Assembly: GCA_913061265.1 (NCBI GenBank)
Contig: CAJXVS010000003.1
Location: forward strand, 62,001-126,000
Source of the DNA: an uncultured Halobacteriovorax sp.
Lineage (GTDB): Bacteria > Bdellovibrionota > Bacteriovoracia > Bacteriovoracales > Bacteriovoracaceae
Length of the DNA stretch: 64,000 nt
Direction of reading: 5' to 3'
The stretch's first letter is position 1, and each line of letters starts with the position of its first letter. Under the pieces are notes generated by a model that was not told where the DNA came from, did not search any database, and saw nothing but the letters and a program-made list of their open reading frames with translations. Shown here in pieces: positions 33,554 through 42,355 of the stretch. The translations under genes were made by a program, and so were the position numbers.

Positions 33554-35113
33554 ATGTATCCCATGCATATAACTCTTATCAAGCCGGCCATGGCCATGCC
33601 CCTTGATAGCTTTACCACTCAAAGTGGAGTGCCTCCTATTGGGATTGCCTATATCGCTGGCTATCTTAAGAATAAGAATCATAGTGTTACCGTCATCGAT
33701 TCTATTGGCGAAGCTCTTGATAATGTTTTCAAGCTCGCTGATGTGGACTTAATTGTTAACGGTTTAAGTTTTAACGAAATCATCTCTAGAATTCCTAAGC
33801 AAACAGAATGTGTTGGGATGTCAGTTATGTTTTCAAATGAATGGCCCGTTTGTAGAAAGTTAATCGAAAAGATTAAAGCAGAACTTCCTCATATTAGTAT
33901 TGTTTGCGGCGGCGAAGCAGCTACGGCGGATGCTGAATATATTATGGGAACAACGCCCGAGCTAGACTTTCTTATTGAAGGAGAGGGCGAAGAGAAGATG
34001 GCCCTCTTTTTAGAGCAGCTTCAAGGTGATAAAGACTTTGCTTCCATTGGTGGCCTTATCTGGCGTGATTCAAAGGGAGAAATAAACACCAACGGAAATA
34101 ACTTTAGAATAAAAGAGATAGATGAGATTCCATGGCCTGATTGGAGTGATATTCCGATAAAGAATTATCTAGACGCCGGTCTTGGGCAATCAACTTATAA
34201 TAGAAGAGTCATGCCCATCTTGGCCTCAAGAGGTTGCCCTTATCAGTGTACCTTTTGCACTAATCTCAATATGTACGGAACTAATTGGTACTCAAGAGAT
34301 CCTGGGGATGTGGTTGATGAAATCGCTCACTATGTTGAAGCGTATAATATTGAGCACTTTGATTTTTGTGACCTTACCATCATCATCAATAAGAAATGGG
34401 TTTTAGACTTTTGCGCTATTCTTAGGAAGAGAAACCTGCCCATAACCTGGGCCCTTCCTTCTGGAACGAGAAGTGAAGTCATTGACCTTGAAGTTCTTCA
34501 GACTTTAAAGGATTCAGGATTAGAGAGAATGAACTACGCTCCTGAGAGTGGATCTCCTAAGACTTTGAAGAATATTAAAAAAGACGTTGATCTTAATAAA
34601 ATGAATGATTCTATGCGCTCAGCTTTAAAGGTTGGCCTTAAGGTAAAGGCAACAATCATCTTTGGATTTCCCGATCAAGATAAAAAACAGATTTTTGAGA
34701 GTTTAAAGTATATCGTCCGCATGGCCTTTCTTGGTATTCATGATGTGGCCTGCTTTCCTTTTGTTCCCTACCCGGGATCAGAACTTCATGACCGCCTAGA
34801 AGATGAAGGCATCATTGATAAGAAGTCTAAGAACTATGAAATCTGGCTTACGACTAATATCTTTAACAAAGTAAAAGGCATGCAATCTTACAGTCATCAT
34901 ATTTCAAACAAACAACTTCAAATGCTAGTCCTTGGTGGCATGAGCCTCTTTTATGCAGTTCATTTCTTAATCAGGCCATGGAGGATCTTTGATACTCTCT
35001 TTCGTCTTACAAAAAAGAATCCTATTACTATGCTTGAGAACTTGGCCTATCAGGCCTTCAAAAGCTTTTTTATTTCAAAGAAGCAGATGGCAAAAGAGTT
35101 TAATGAAGAGTGA
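33554..35113 (+). CDS. B12-binding-type radical SAM enzyme (paired with 2OG oxygenase)
   Basis: N-terminal Rossmann-like cobalamin-binding-type domain (IGIAYIAGYLKNKNHSVTVID then GGEAATADAEYI) followed by the radical SAM core with CPYQCTFC (Cys228, 232, 235). The C-terminal ~60 residues are amphipathic and Lys-rich, suggesting membrane association. The DxHxxG lower-ligand motif of corrinoid proteins is not obvious. The neighbouring 2OG oxygenase gene converges on it from the other strand. The substrate may be lipid or sugar; unknown. Confidence 0.85.
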   Translation: MYPMHITLIKPAMAMPLDSFTTQSGVPPIGIAYIAGYLKNKNHSVTVIDSIGEALDNVFKLADVDLIVNGLSFNEIISRIPKQTECVGMSVMFSNEWPVCRKLIEKIKAELPHISIVCGGEAATADAEYIMGTTPELDFLIEGEGEEKMALFLEQLQGDKDFASIGGLIWRDSKGEINTNGNNFRIKEIDEIPWPDWSDIPIKNYLDAGLGQSTYNRRVMPILASRGCPYQCTFCTNLNMYGTNWYSRDPGDVVDEIAHYVEAYNIEHFDFCDLTIIINKKWVLDFCAILRKRNLPITWALPSGTRSEVIDLEVLQTLKDSGLERMNYAPESGSPKTLKNIKKDVDLNKMNDSMRSALKVGLKVKATIIFGFPDQDKKQIFESLKYIVRMAFLGIHDVACFPFVPYPGSELHDRLEDEGIIDKKSKNYEIWLTTNIFNKVKGMQSYSHHISNKQLQMLVLGGMSLFYAVHFLIRPWRIFDTLFRLTKKNPITMLENLAYQAFKSFFISKKQMAKEFNEE

Positions 35114-35115
35114 GT

Positions 35116-35955
35116 TTATTTTCTAAAGAACTTTTGAATCTTAATATACAGTCCATCATCCATTCCAAAGATCCTTTTAACGACATAGTGAATATGAAGA
35201 AGGATATTCTCTGAGTGAATGATCATCTTCTTAAGAATTGGATCTACAGGTCTTGAATAATACTTTGTGACTTTTAGAGGAAGTTCATTTTCTTCTTCAA
35301 CATAGAACCATAAGACCAAAGCCTTGCGGCAATCACCTTCAGGAAAGTTGATGGTCTCAGGTAATCCATGAATATATCCATCATCGATGGTTTGAATCAC
35401 ACACCTATTATAAAGAGGAGCGATCTTATTATGCATCTTCTTAGCCTCTTTATCCCAAAGCTCTAATTGACCGTTATAAGAATCTTCATAATCATCATTT
35501 AGGTAATAAAGAAGAAGTACCTTTCGGCTCCACTTCTTTTCTTGGGGATGAGTCCTATGATCCACATGTAAATTAACAAAACCTTTTTGCTTATGAACAA
35601 CATATCCACCAGTAATCAATTCAGTGTCAGCAATAAGCCCTTTTATTTGCGTTAGATCACCTAAGTAATCTAAAAAATCTGGAGATTGAAAGGTATCAAC
35701 AATCTCATTCATACGAGGAGAAAAACCTTCTCTTCGTATGGTGCCCCATACTCTAGCGTTTAAATGGATAAAAGGATTAAAGATACTGTCTTTCTTCTTA
35801 TTAACTAAGGCCCTTAGCTCATCACCAATGCCTTCGAGGTATTCTTTGTTTAAGAAATTATCAAGGACGATACAAGGATAGGGATCAAAGCTTAAAAAAC
35901 TCTTTGAATCCTTTTCTAGTTTTTCTTTAAATGTATTTAAATCAATTGCAGCCAT
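35116..35955 (-). CDS. 2OG-Fe(II) oxygenase, copy A
   Basis: Iron ligands HVD (His130, Asp132) and distal His196 in YIHGLPE are visible; the 2-oxoglutarate Arg is Arg210 in RKALVLWFY. Double-stranded beta-helix of the prolyl-4-hydroxylase-like kind; 279 aa. It is a paralog of the gene at 52041, which also sits next to a radical SAM gene. The C-terminal end has a hydrophobic basic helix. The substrate may be a surface glycan, lipid or protein. Confidence 0.85.
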   Translation of the reverse strand: MAAIDLNTFKEKLEKDSKSFLSFDPYPCIVLDNFLNKEYLEGIGDELRALVNKKKDSIFNPFIHLNARVWGTIRREGFSPRMNEIVDTFQSPDFLDYLGDLTQIKGLIADTELITGGYVVHKQKGFVNLHVDHRTHPQEKKWSRKVLLLYYLNDDYEDSYNGQLELWDKEAKKMHNKIAPLYNRCVIQTIDDGYIHGLPETINFPEGDCRKALVLWFYVEEENELPLKVTKYYSRPVDPILKKMIIHSENILLHIHYVVKRIFGMDDGLYIKIQKFFRK

Positions 35956-36008
35956 AAAAAATTCTAGTTTCCTACAGGATTCTTGTCAAACCTGTTAAAA
36001 AGAGTTCA

Positions 36009-37076
36009 CTATGCCGTCTTAATACAAGACGAAAGTATTTCAATAATCTTTTTTGCTGTATCCCCTTCACCAAAGGGTGAAGACCAACTCTTGATATCTC
36101 TATCTAAGTTCTCATGAAGTTTTCCTATGTCTCTTCCAACAAGGACATTCGCCTCAGAGTAGAGAGTCTCAGGTCTTTCAGTACTTTCCCTCATTGTTAT
36201 ACAAGGAGTTTTTAAGATATAAGCCTCTTCTTGAACGCCCCCAGAATCAGTGATGACAGACTTGGCTCCTTCTAAAAGCTTTAAGAAATCCAAATAACCT
36301 AAAGGTTCCATGGCCACAATATTTTCTGATAGTTCTAAATTATAGTCTTTGATTCTTCTTGAAGTTCTTGGATGAATTGGCCAACAAACTCTTCCAGGGA
36401 TGGCGCCTATAAGATTAATTGTCTCTTCGAGATCAGTTTTATTATCGACATTAAACCCTCGATGAGAAGTAAAGAGGTAGTACTCTCCATCTTCGACTTC
36501 AAGGTTAACTTTTATAGTACTCGAAGAGCGGGCCAGGTCTATATAATCCAGAACTGCATCATAGATGGTATTTCCCACTTCAAAGATCTTCTCGCTTGAG
36601 ATGCCTTCGTCTTTAAGGTTCTTCGTTTGAATTCCGGTTACGGCAAAATGAAGATCAGAGAAATGCCCGATGATCATTCTGTTTTTTTCTTCCACCATAT
36701 TTAGATCAAAAGACCTAAGACCAGCTTCAATATGAGCGATCTTTAAATCCATCTCATAAGCAGACATCGCTCCTGCAAGAGCGGTATCGGTATCACCATG
36801 AACGAGAACATAATCAAAGTCCTTATCTTTAAGGATTTCTTTAATGTCTTGTTTTAGATCAGAGACATAAGTTGAGCTCTTAGAGCCTTGATAGTCGATT
36901 ATATGGTGGGGCTTTGGTATTGAGAGCTCTTCAAAAAAGATGGTGCTCAGTGAAGAAGAATAATGCTGATTAGAATAAATAAGAATGTAGGAGATTCCTC
37001 GGCCTTCACATTCCTTGATGATCGGGGATAACTTAATAATGTCTGGGCGCGTTCCCGCCAATATTGCTAATTTCAT
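36009..37076 (-). CDS. wecB: UDP-N-acetylglucosamine 2-epimerase-type enzyme
   Basis: 355 aa, cytoplasmic. The family text is clear: GTRPDIIKLSPII at 8-20, VHGDTDTALAGA, HIEAGLRSFDLNMVEEKNR and DSGGVQEEAYILKTPCITMRE with the epimerase motif ending STERPET. Interconverts UDP-GlcNAc and UDP-ManNAc; a different sugar cannot be ruled out. Lies directly downstream of the NAD-dependent epimerase gene, 5 bases apart. Confidence 0.9.
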   Translation of the reverse strand: MKLAILAGTRPDIIKLSPIIKECEGRGISYILIYSNQHYSSSLSTIFFEELSIPKPHHIIDYQGSKSSTYVSDLKQDIKEILKDKDFDYVLVHGDTDTALAGAMSAYEMDLKIAHIEAGLRSFDLNMVEEKNRMIIGHFSDLHFAVTGIQTKNLKDEGISSEKIFEVGNTIYDAVLDYIDLARSSSTIKVNLEVEDGEYYLFTSHRGFNVDNKTDLEETINLIGAIPGRVCWPIHPRTSRRIKDYNLELSENIVAMEPLGYLDFLKLLEGAKSVITDSGGVQEEAYILKTPCITMRESTERPETLYSEANVLVGRDIGKLHENLDRDIKSWSSPFGEGDTAKKIIEILSSCIKTA

Positions 37077-37081
37077 TTTCT

Positions 37082-38011
37082 TTATAGGTTCTCTGAAATA
37101 TTCGGCCGTAATTTAACAACCTTTATCATCTCAACTATTCCTTCTTCTATTGTAACCCGAGCTGTGAAGCCCATCTTGCGTATCTTTTCATTACTAACGA
37201 TATAGTTTCTCTGATCTGGATCTTTTTGGTCATTATTCTCTGTTAAAACGAGATCTGGCACAAAGCTCTTAACTTTTTGGGCCAGTTCCATTTTCGACAT
37301 ATTGGCGCTGTCCTGCCCCAAATTAAAGGCGGAACCTCTCATCTTATCAAAGTTATCCATGGAGAAGATAAGGCCATCAATGACATCACTTATATGAATA
37401 AAGTTCCTCTTAAAATGCCCTTCATAGATTTCGATTCTTTTATCTCTCAAGCTTCTAAGGACAAAGTTATTTAAGAGTAAATCAAACCTTGTTCTAAATG
37501 AAGAGCCAAAGACAGTAGCTAGCCTGAGCGAGACTCCGTTTCCGGCCTTTTGAATAAGGTTCTCTGCGTCGACTTTGGTTCTGCCATAAAGAGAAACTGG
37601 AGTCAGTTCACTTTCTTCGGTGCAAACTTCTTCTGCCTCTTTCATGCCGTAGCCAGAGTTAGTCGTGGGGTAGACTATCTTCTGATCCCCTACTAGCTCT
37701 AGGAGATTCTTGATCGATAAGAGGTTCACTTCTTCGGCTTCTTTAGGGGATTTTTCACAGAGTGGAGCGCCTACTAAGGCCGCCAATGGAAAGATAAACT
37801 CAGCGTCTTTAATAAGACCTGCCATTAGATCAAGGTCCCTTACATCCCCTTCTACAAATTTGAAGTTCTTAAAGCCGGCTAAGTGGGCCAATGAGCTGCC
37901 TCCAAACCTTAGAGAGTCTATAACTGTGACTTCATCGCCACGATGGATCAATTTACTAACGAGCATCGAGCCTAAGTATCCAGCTCCTCCAGTCACTAAT
38001 ATCTTTCTCAT
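37082..38011 (-). CDS. NAD-dependent sugar epimerase/dehydratase
   Basis: 309 aa extended SDR. NAD motif TGGAGYLG (7-14), VYPTTNSGYG for the Ser/Thr site, and the catalytic YGRTK (YxxxK) with Tyr around 141. A sugar-nucleotide modifying role is likely. Adjacent to wecB in the same operon and divergent from the nucleotidyltransferase. Confidence 0.88.
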   Translation of the reverse strand: MRKILVTGGAGYLGSMLVSKLIHRGDEVTVIDSLRFGGSSLAHLAGFKNFKFVEGDVRDLDLMAGLIKDAEFIFPLAALVGAPLCEKSPKEAEEVNLLSIKNLLELVGDQKIVYPTTNSGYGMKEAEEVCTEESELTPVSLYGRTKVDAENLIQKAGNGVSLRLATVFGSSFRTRFDLLLNNFVLRSLRDKRIEIYEGHFKRNFIHISDVIDGLIFSMDNFDKMRGSAFNLGQDSANMSKMELAQKVKSFVPDLVLTENNDQKDPDQRNYIVSNEKIRKMGFTARVTIEEGIVEMIKVVKLRPNISENL

Positions 38012-38116
38012 ATTTTCCTCAAATCTTTGTTTTAAACGCGCAGCGAAATACCTATATCATACCATAGGTCGATCATTGTATTTCAATAAGCAACCAATCA
38101 AAGATACAATGACTTT

Positions 38117-38818
38117 ATGAACTTGGATAATATTGAAGTCATCATTTTAGCTGGAGGACAGGGTCAAAGAATTAAACCTGTCCACCCAGACCTCCCCAAG
38201 TGTCTAATTCCCATAAATGAAGTTCCTTTCTTAAGTTACCTCTTATCTCATTTAAAAAAGATTAAACTCTCTCATATTTGTATAGCGACAGGGGTTATGT
38301 CCGAACAAGTCTCTGACTACGCCTTAAAGCACAAAGATGAGTTTCCTCATTTACGAATGTCACGGGAAGAGACTCCCCTTGGGACTGGCGGGGCATTAAA
38401 AAAAGCGATTAAGAGCTCTAGGTTTAAGAACTTCTTAGTTCTAAATGGTGATACTTATTTTAATATTAATCTTGAAGAATTCTTAGCTTCTTCAGAGGGG
38501 CCTTTTACCATGGCCCTAAGTCTTATGAAGAATATTGAGCGCTTCAGTACTGTAGAGATCGATACCGAAAATAAGGTCTCTAGCTTTAACCAAGAATCCA
38601 AGAAAGACGTCATCCTGCAAAATGCGGGAACCTATTCTTGTTCCTCTGACATCATCAAATATATAGGTGATTCTAAAGTCTCTCTAGAGGACGATGTCTT
38701 CCCAAAGCTTATCGAAAACAAGCTTATCTCTTCTCAGGTTTTCGGCACCCCCTTCTATGATATAGGGACGCCAGAGGGGCTTACATCCACTATTGAAGTC
38801 TTTAATAAGCAGCTGTAA
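38117..38818 (+). CDS. Sugar nucleotidyltransferase, HddC-like
   Basis: 233 aa with AGGQGQRIKPVHPDLPKCLIPI at 13-34 (signature GxGxR and PK) and LNGDTYFNINLEEF. It resembles D-glycero-alpha-manno-heptose-1-phosphate guanylyltransferases, and the following GHMP kinase supports that. Related glucose- or mannose-type transferases are the alternative. Confidence 0.75.
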   Translation: MNLDNIEVIILAGGQGQRIKPVHPDLPKCLIPINEVPFLSYLLSHLKKIKLSHICIATGVMSEQVSDYALKHKDEFPHLRMSREETPLGTGGALKKAIKSSRFKNFLVLNGDTYFNINLEEFLASSEGPFTMALSLMKNIERFSTVEIDTENKVSSFNQESKKDVILQNAGTYSCSSDIIKYIGDSKVSLEDDVFPKLIENKLISSQVFGTPFYDIGTPEGLTSTIEVFNKQL

Positions 38819-38892
38819 TCACGCCGATATAACCACCTCCCTTTGCCTTATTAGCTTAATTAAGAGAAACTTTTGTTTACGAGCGAGGGGTC

Positions 38893-40023
38893 ATGTTGCT
38901 GCAAGGTGCAGAAAATTCAATTGAGAATCAAGTTTTCTATGTGGTCGAGAACGAGCTTAGACAGACCATTGCGAAAATTCCTGTCATGAAGCCCCAGTTA
39001 GACTTATACAAAGCCCCCATTACTTCAAAATCTCCCGCCAGAATAAGTTTCGCTGGTGGCGCTTCAGATATGACTGATTATATTTCGAAGTTTCAGACCG
39101 GGGCGGTTCTAAGCACGACGATCAATCTCTTTTCCTATGCAAAATTAACTCTTCGTAAAGATGCCAAGATTCGGATCATTTCAAAAGATCTAGATCAGAC
39201 GATCATGCTTGATGTTAACAGTGACGGTTCTAACTTTCCGAAGTTCAAATTAATTACGGCGACTATAAAGACAATTTCTCCAGATTTTGGTTTTGATCTA
39301 GAACTCAACTCTGACTTCCCAATGGGTTCTGGCCTAGGTGGATCTACTGCTGTTATTTGTTCAATCATCAACTGCTTTAATGAACTCTCGTCTAATAAAT
39401 TAAACCGTAAAGAGATCTATCAGTTCGCTTTTCATATCGAAAGAAACATCCTTGAAATTGAAGGCGGCTGGCAGGATCAAGTTGCCACTTGTAATGGTGG
39501 CCTTAATTTAATTGAGTTTATCGGAAAAGATATTAGCCTAAAACCTATAGAGCTCTCTGATTCAAAAAGAAAGAAGATCGAATCAAGCCTTATTCTTTGT
39601 TTTACCAAAGAGGTGCGAAATTCTGGAGATCTTCACAATGAACAGAGAAAGTCTTTGCAATTAGATTCCAGCAAGAATGATCTTATTCATGAGAACAAGA
39701 AGCTCGCTTATCTTCTCCATAATGATTTAATCTCTGGAGCCTTCCATTCAATCGGGGAAGTTTTAGATAAATCTTGGAAGCTCAAGAAGCAGTTAACTTC
39801 AAGCATTACTAATCCGAAGCTTGAATCAATCTATCAGACAGCAATCTCTCATGGTGCTTTAGGTGGAAAGCTCTTAGGCGCGGGAGGCGGAGGCTTCTTT
39901 TTATTTCAAGCTCCTACTGATAAGAAGTCTCATATAGTAAAGGCCCTCTCATCGATAGGTTTTGAGGCCATGAATATTAAGTTTGAAAATGACGGCCTAT
40001 CAACCTTAGGAAATAATGAGTAA
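38893..40023 (+). CDS. GHMP kinase, heptose-7-phosphate-kinase-like
   Basis: GHMP kinase with an ATP motif MGSGLGGSTAV near 143-153, SPARISFAGGASD at 44-56 and LGAGGGGFFLF near 346. The HddA type is suggested by the preceding HddC-like gene. The start at 38893 has GAGGGG about 5 bases before it and adds a roughly 40-residue N-terminal extension to the usual kinase start, which is unusual. The next gene overlaps by 8 bases. Confidence 0.75.
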   Translation: MLLQGAENSIENQVFYVVENELRQTIAKIPVMKPQLDLYKAPITSKSPARISFAGGASDMTDYISKFQTGAVLSTTINLFSYAKLTLRKDAKIRIISKDLDQTIMLDVNSDGSNFPKFKLITATIKTISPDFGFDLELNSDFPMGSGLGGSTAVICSIINCFNELSSNKLNRKEIYQFAFHIERNILEIEGGWQDQVATCNGGLNLIEFIGKDISLKPIELSDSKRKKIESSLILCFTKEVRNSGDLHNEQRKSLQLDSSKNDLIHENKKLAYLLHNDLISGAFHSIGEVLDKSWKLKKQLTSSITNPKLESIYQTAISHGALGGKLLGAGGGGFFLFQAPTDKKSHIVKALSSIGFEAMNIKFENDGLSTLGNNE

Positions 40024-40390
40024 AGATCAAATTAAGATATTGAAATTCATTTTGCCTACAACCCTTATCCTTTCGATAGCCTTTGCCTTAAACTCAAAAC
40101 AGTACACCTTATATATAGCGGCAGCACTAATCTTAATCTCTCTCATATCCCCTTTTATAATTTTAAAGATAGTTGATACTTTAGAGATCATCTCTCCTGT
40201 TATTAGTAAGATCATTTATGTCCCTCTTCTAAGCCTCTCATTCTTTTTATTAATACTTCCTATTGGACTGTTGAGAAAATTGATAGGGAGAGATAAAATA
40301 AATGACAAGAAGTTCTATAAAGATATCAAGAGTAACTTTGATGAAGTCGAAGTTGAATACACGAGAGATGATCTGACTCATCCTTTTTAG
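40016..40390 (+). CDS. SxtJ-like membrane protein
   Basis: 124 aa, about three membrane segments within residues 8-85, then a cytoplasmic tail with YKDIKSNFDEVEVEYTRDDLTHPF. Proteins of this kind are common next to NodU-type carbamoyltransferases; the present gene is followed by a small DUF5989-like ORF and such a carbamoyltransferase. Function unknown; starts 8 bases inside the kinase gene. Confidence 0.7.
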   Translation: MSKDQIKILKFILPTTLILSIAFALNSKQYTLYIAAALILISLISPFIILKIVDTLEIISPVISKIIYVPLLSLSFFLLILPIGLLRKLIGRDKINDKKFYKDIKSNFDEVEVEYTRDDLTHPF

Positions 40391-40399
40391 AGTAACAGT

Positions 40400-40549
40400 A
40401 TGGATTTTTTAAGAGAGCTCTATTTATTCATGAAATGCCGAAAGAAATATTGGCTCCTTCCTCTATTGATCTTCTTACTTCTCCTAGGGGTTCTCGTCAT
40501 TGCATCCCTTGGAACTGCTGTCCCTCCTTTTATTTATACCTTGTTCTAA
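40400..40549 (+). CDS. DUF5989-like small membrane protein
   Basis: 49 aa that begins MDFLRELYLFMKCRKKYWLL and ends VPPFIYTLF, with one strongly hydrophobic segment at residues 19-44. Short proteins of this shape sit with SxtJ and carbamoyltransferase genes. The ORF begins 9 bases after the preceding stop and ends 3 bases before the carbamoyltransferase start, with no other candidate in the gap. The ribosome-binding site is weak. Confidence 0.75.
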   Translation: MDFLRELYLFMKCRKKYWLLPLLIFLLLLGVLVIASLGTAVPPFIYTLF

Positions 40550-40552
40550 TCT

Positions 40553-42355
40553 ATGAAAGAAATCATCTTAGGAATCTCATTCTTTTATCATGATAGTTCA
40601 GCAGCTCTTCTCGTTGATGGAGAGATCATTGCGGCTGCTCAAGAAGAAAGGTTCACTAGGCTAAAGCATGATTCAAGCTTTCCCATCAATGCCATAAAGT
40701 ATGTACTCTCAGAATGGGGAGGAAATCCCTCTGACATAAAGTTCGTTAGTTATTATGAGAAGCCCTTTTTAAAGTTTGAAAGGATTCTTGAGAACATTCA
40801 TAGTTATGCTCCTTCTGGTCTTGCGGTCTATCTACAGCTAGTCCCCTCTTGGCTTAAAGATAAGTTAAATATTAAGAAAACAGTTAATCACTACTTAAAT
40901 GAACTTGGGATTAAGAAGTTTGAAATCTTCTACCCTGAACACCACCTCTCTCACGCAGCAAGTGCTTACTACCCTTCGCCCTTTCAAGAAGCCGCTATAT
41001 TAACGGTTGATGGTGTTGGTGAATGGGCCACGACGACCATCATGCATGCTAATGGCAATAAGATTAAGAAGCTTAAAGAAATAAAATACCCTCATTCACT
41101 AGGGCTTTTCTACTCTAGCTTCACTAGTTATTGCGGGTTTAAGGTTAATGATGGTGAGTATAAGTTAATGGGGCTTGCTCCTTTTTCTGATGCTGAATCA
41201 GAGGCCGTTCAAAGATTTGTCAGCTTGATCAAGAAAGAGATCATTTCAATCTATAAAGACGGCTCTTTTACTCTTAACCTAGAGTTCTTCGATTTTTCTT
41301 CAAGGCTAAAGATGTACCGACCAAAGAAGTGGCAAGAGCTTCTAGGCATAGGACCTAATAAGAACTTAGAATACGATGTTGATGAAACCTATATAAATAT
41401 ATGTTCGGCGGTACAGCTTATAACAGAAGAGATTTATTTAAAGCTAGCCCGTCATGCAAAAGAACTCACCGGTTCGAAGAACCTTTGCCTCGCAGGAGGA
41501 GTTGCTTTGAATTGTGTGGCCAACGGATTATTAGCTGAGAAAAAGATCTTTGAATCTATTTGGATTCAACCAGCTTCAGGAGATGCCGGCGGAGCTATAG
41601 GAAGTGCCTTAGCGGCTCATCATATTGCCCTAGACTCTCCAAAGAAAAACAATCAAGACTCAATGAAGAATTCGCTTTTAGGTCCGATGTATTCAGAATT
41701 AGAGACCTTAGAGTTTCTTAAATCCAAAGGTGCTGAGTTTGATGTCATAGAAGATTTCGGCTCTCTGTCTCGAAGAACAGCAAAGCTTCTTGAAGAAGGT
41801 CATATCATTGGTTGGTTTCAAGATAGAATGGAATATGGACCAAGGGCCTTAGGAAATAGAAGTATCTTAGCTGACCCAAGAGTAGTTGATATGCAATCGA
41901 AGGTTAATCATAAGATAAAGTTCCGCGAAGGATTTAGGCCCTTTGCACCTATAGTATTAGAAGAGGATTCTCTTCAATACTTTGAAAATATTAAAAGCTC
42001 TCCTTATATGCTTTTAGTAACTAAAGTAAAAAAAGACCTCCTTACTAAACGTGAAGAAAATTTTTCTAAGCTTAGTTTAAAAGAGAAGGTTCAGTTTAAT
42101 AAATCAAGCCTTCCTGCGATAACTCATGTTAATAATACTTCTCGCGTTCAGACAGTATCAAAAGAATCAAACCCTAAATGCCATCAGCTTCTTAGTGACT
42201 TTAAAGAATTAACAGGTACTTCAGTCCTAATAAACACAAGTTTCAATGAAAACAACGAGCCTATTGTCTGCTCACCAAAAGATGCTTATCAATGCTTCTT
42301 AAATACAGGTCTTGATTACTTAGTGCTTGGAAATATTCTTCTTAAGAAGTCCTAA
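40553..42355 (+). CDS. NodU/CmcH-family carbamoyltransferase
   Basis: 600 aa. Transfers carbamoyl from carbamoyl phosphate (via carbamoyladenylate) to a hydroxyl, in other systems on glycans, antibiotics or nodulation factors. Motifs: SFFYHDSSAALLVDGEIIAAAQEERF (split at 8-33), EHHLSHAASAYYPSPF near 129-144, LAGGVALNCVANGLL near 315-329 and the YrdC-like C-terminus with GPRALGNRSILADPR near 429-443. Located with sugar-nucleotide genes, so a surface sugar is the likely acceptor. Overlaps the next gene convergently by 4 bases. Confidence 0.93.
   Translation: MKEIILGISFFYHDSSAALLVDGEIIAAAQEERFTRLKHDSSFPINAIKYVLSEWGGNPSDIKFVSYYEKPFLKFERILENIHSYAPSGLAVYLQLVPSWLKDKLNIKKTVNHYLNELGIKKFEIFYPEHHLSHAASAYYPSPFQEAAILTVDGVGEWATTTIMHANGNKIKKLKEIKYPHSLGLFYSSFTSYCGFKVNDGEYKLMGLAPFSDAESEAVQRFVSLIKKEIISIYKDGSFTLNLEFFDFSSRLKMYRPKKWQELLGIGPNKNLEYDVDETYINICSAVQLITEEIYLKLARHAKELTGSKNLCLAGGVALNCVANGLLAEKKIFESIWIQPASGDAGGAIGSALAAHHIALDSPKKNNQDSMKNSLLGPMYSELETLEFLKSKGAEFDVIEDFGSLSRRTAKLLEEGHIIGWFQDRMEYGPRALGNRSILADPRVVDMQSKVNHKIKFREGFRPFAPIVLEEDSLQYFENIKSSPYMLLVTKVKKDLLTKREENFSKLSLKEKVQFNKSSLPAITHVNNTSRVQTVSKESNPKCHQLLSDFKELTGTSVLINTSFNENNEPIVCSPKDAYQCFLNTGLDYLVLGNILLKKS

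Noticed and set aside
33554-33562. Alternative start at the fourth codon of the 33554 radical SAM gene
   Set aside because: Either is possible; no ribosome-binding site decides it, so I kept the first ATG.
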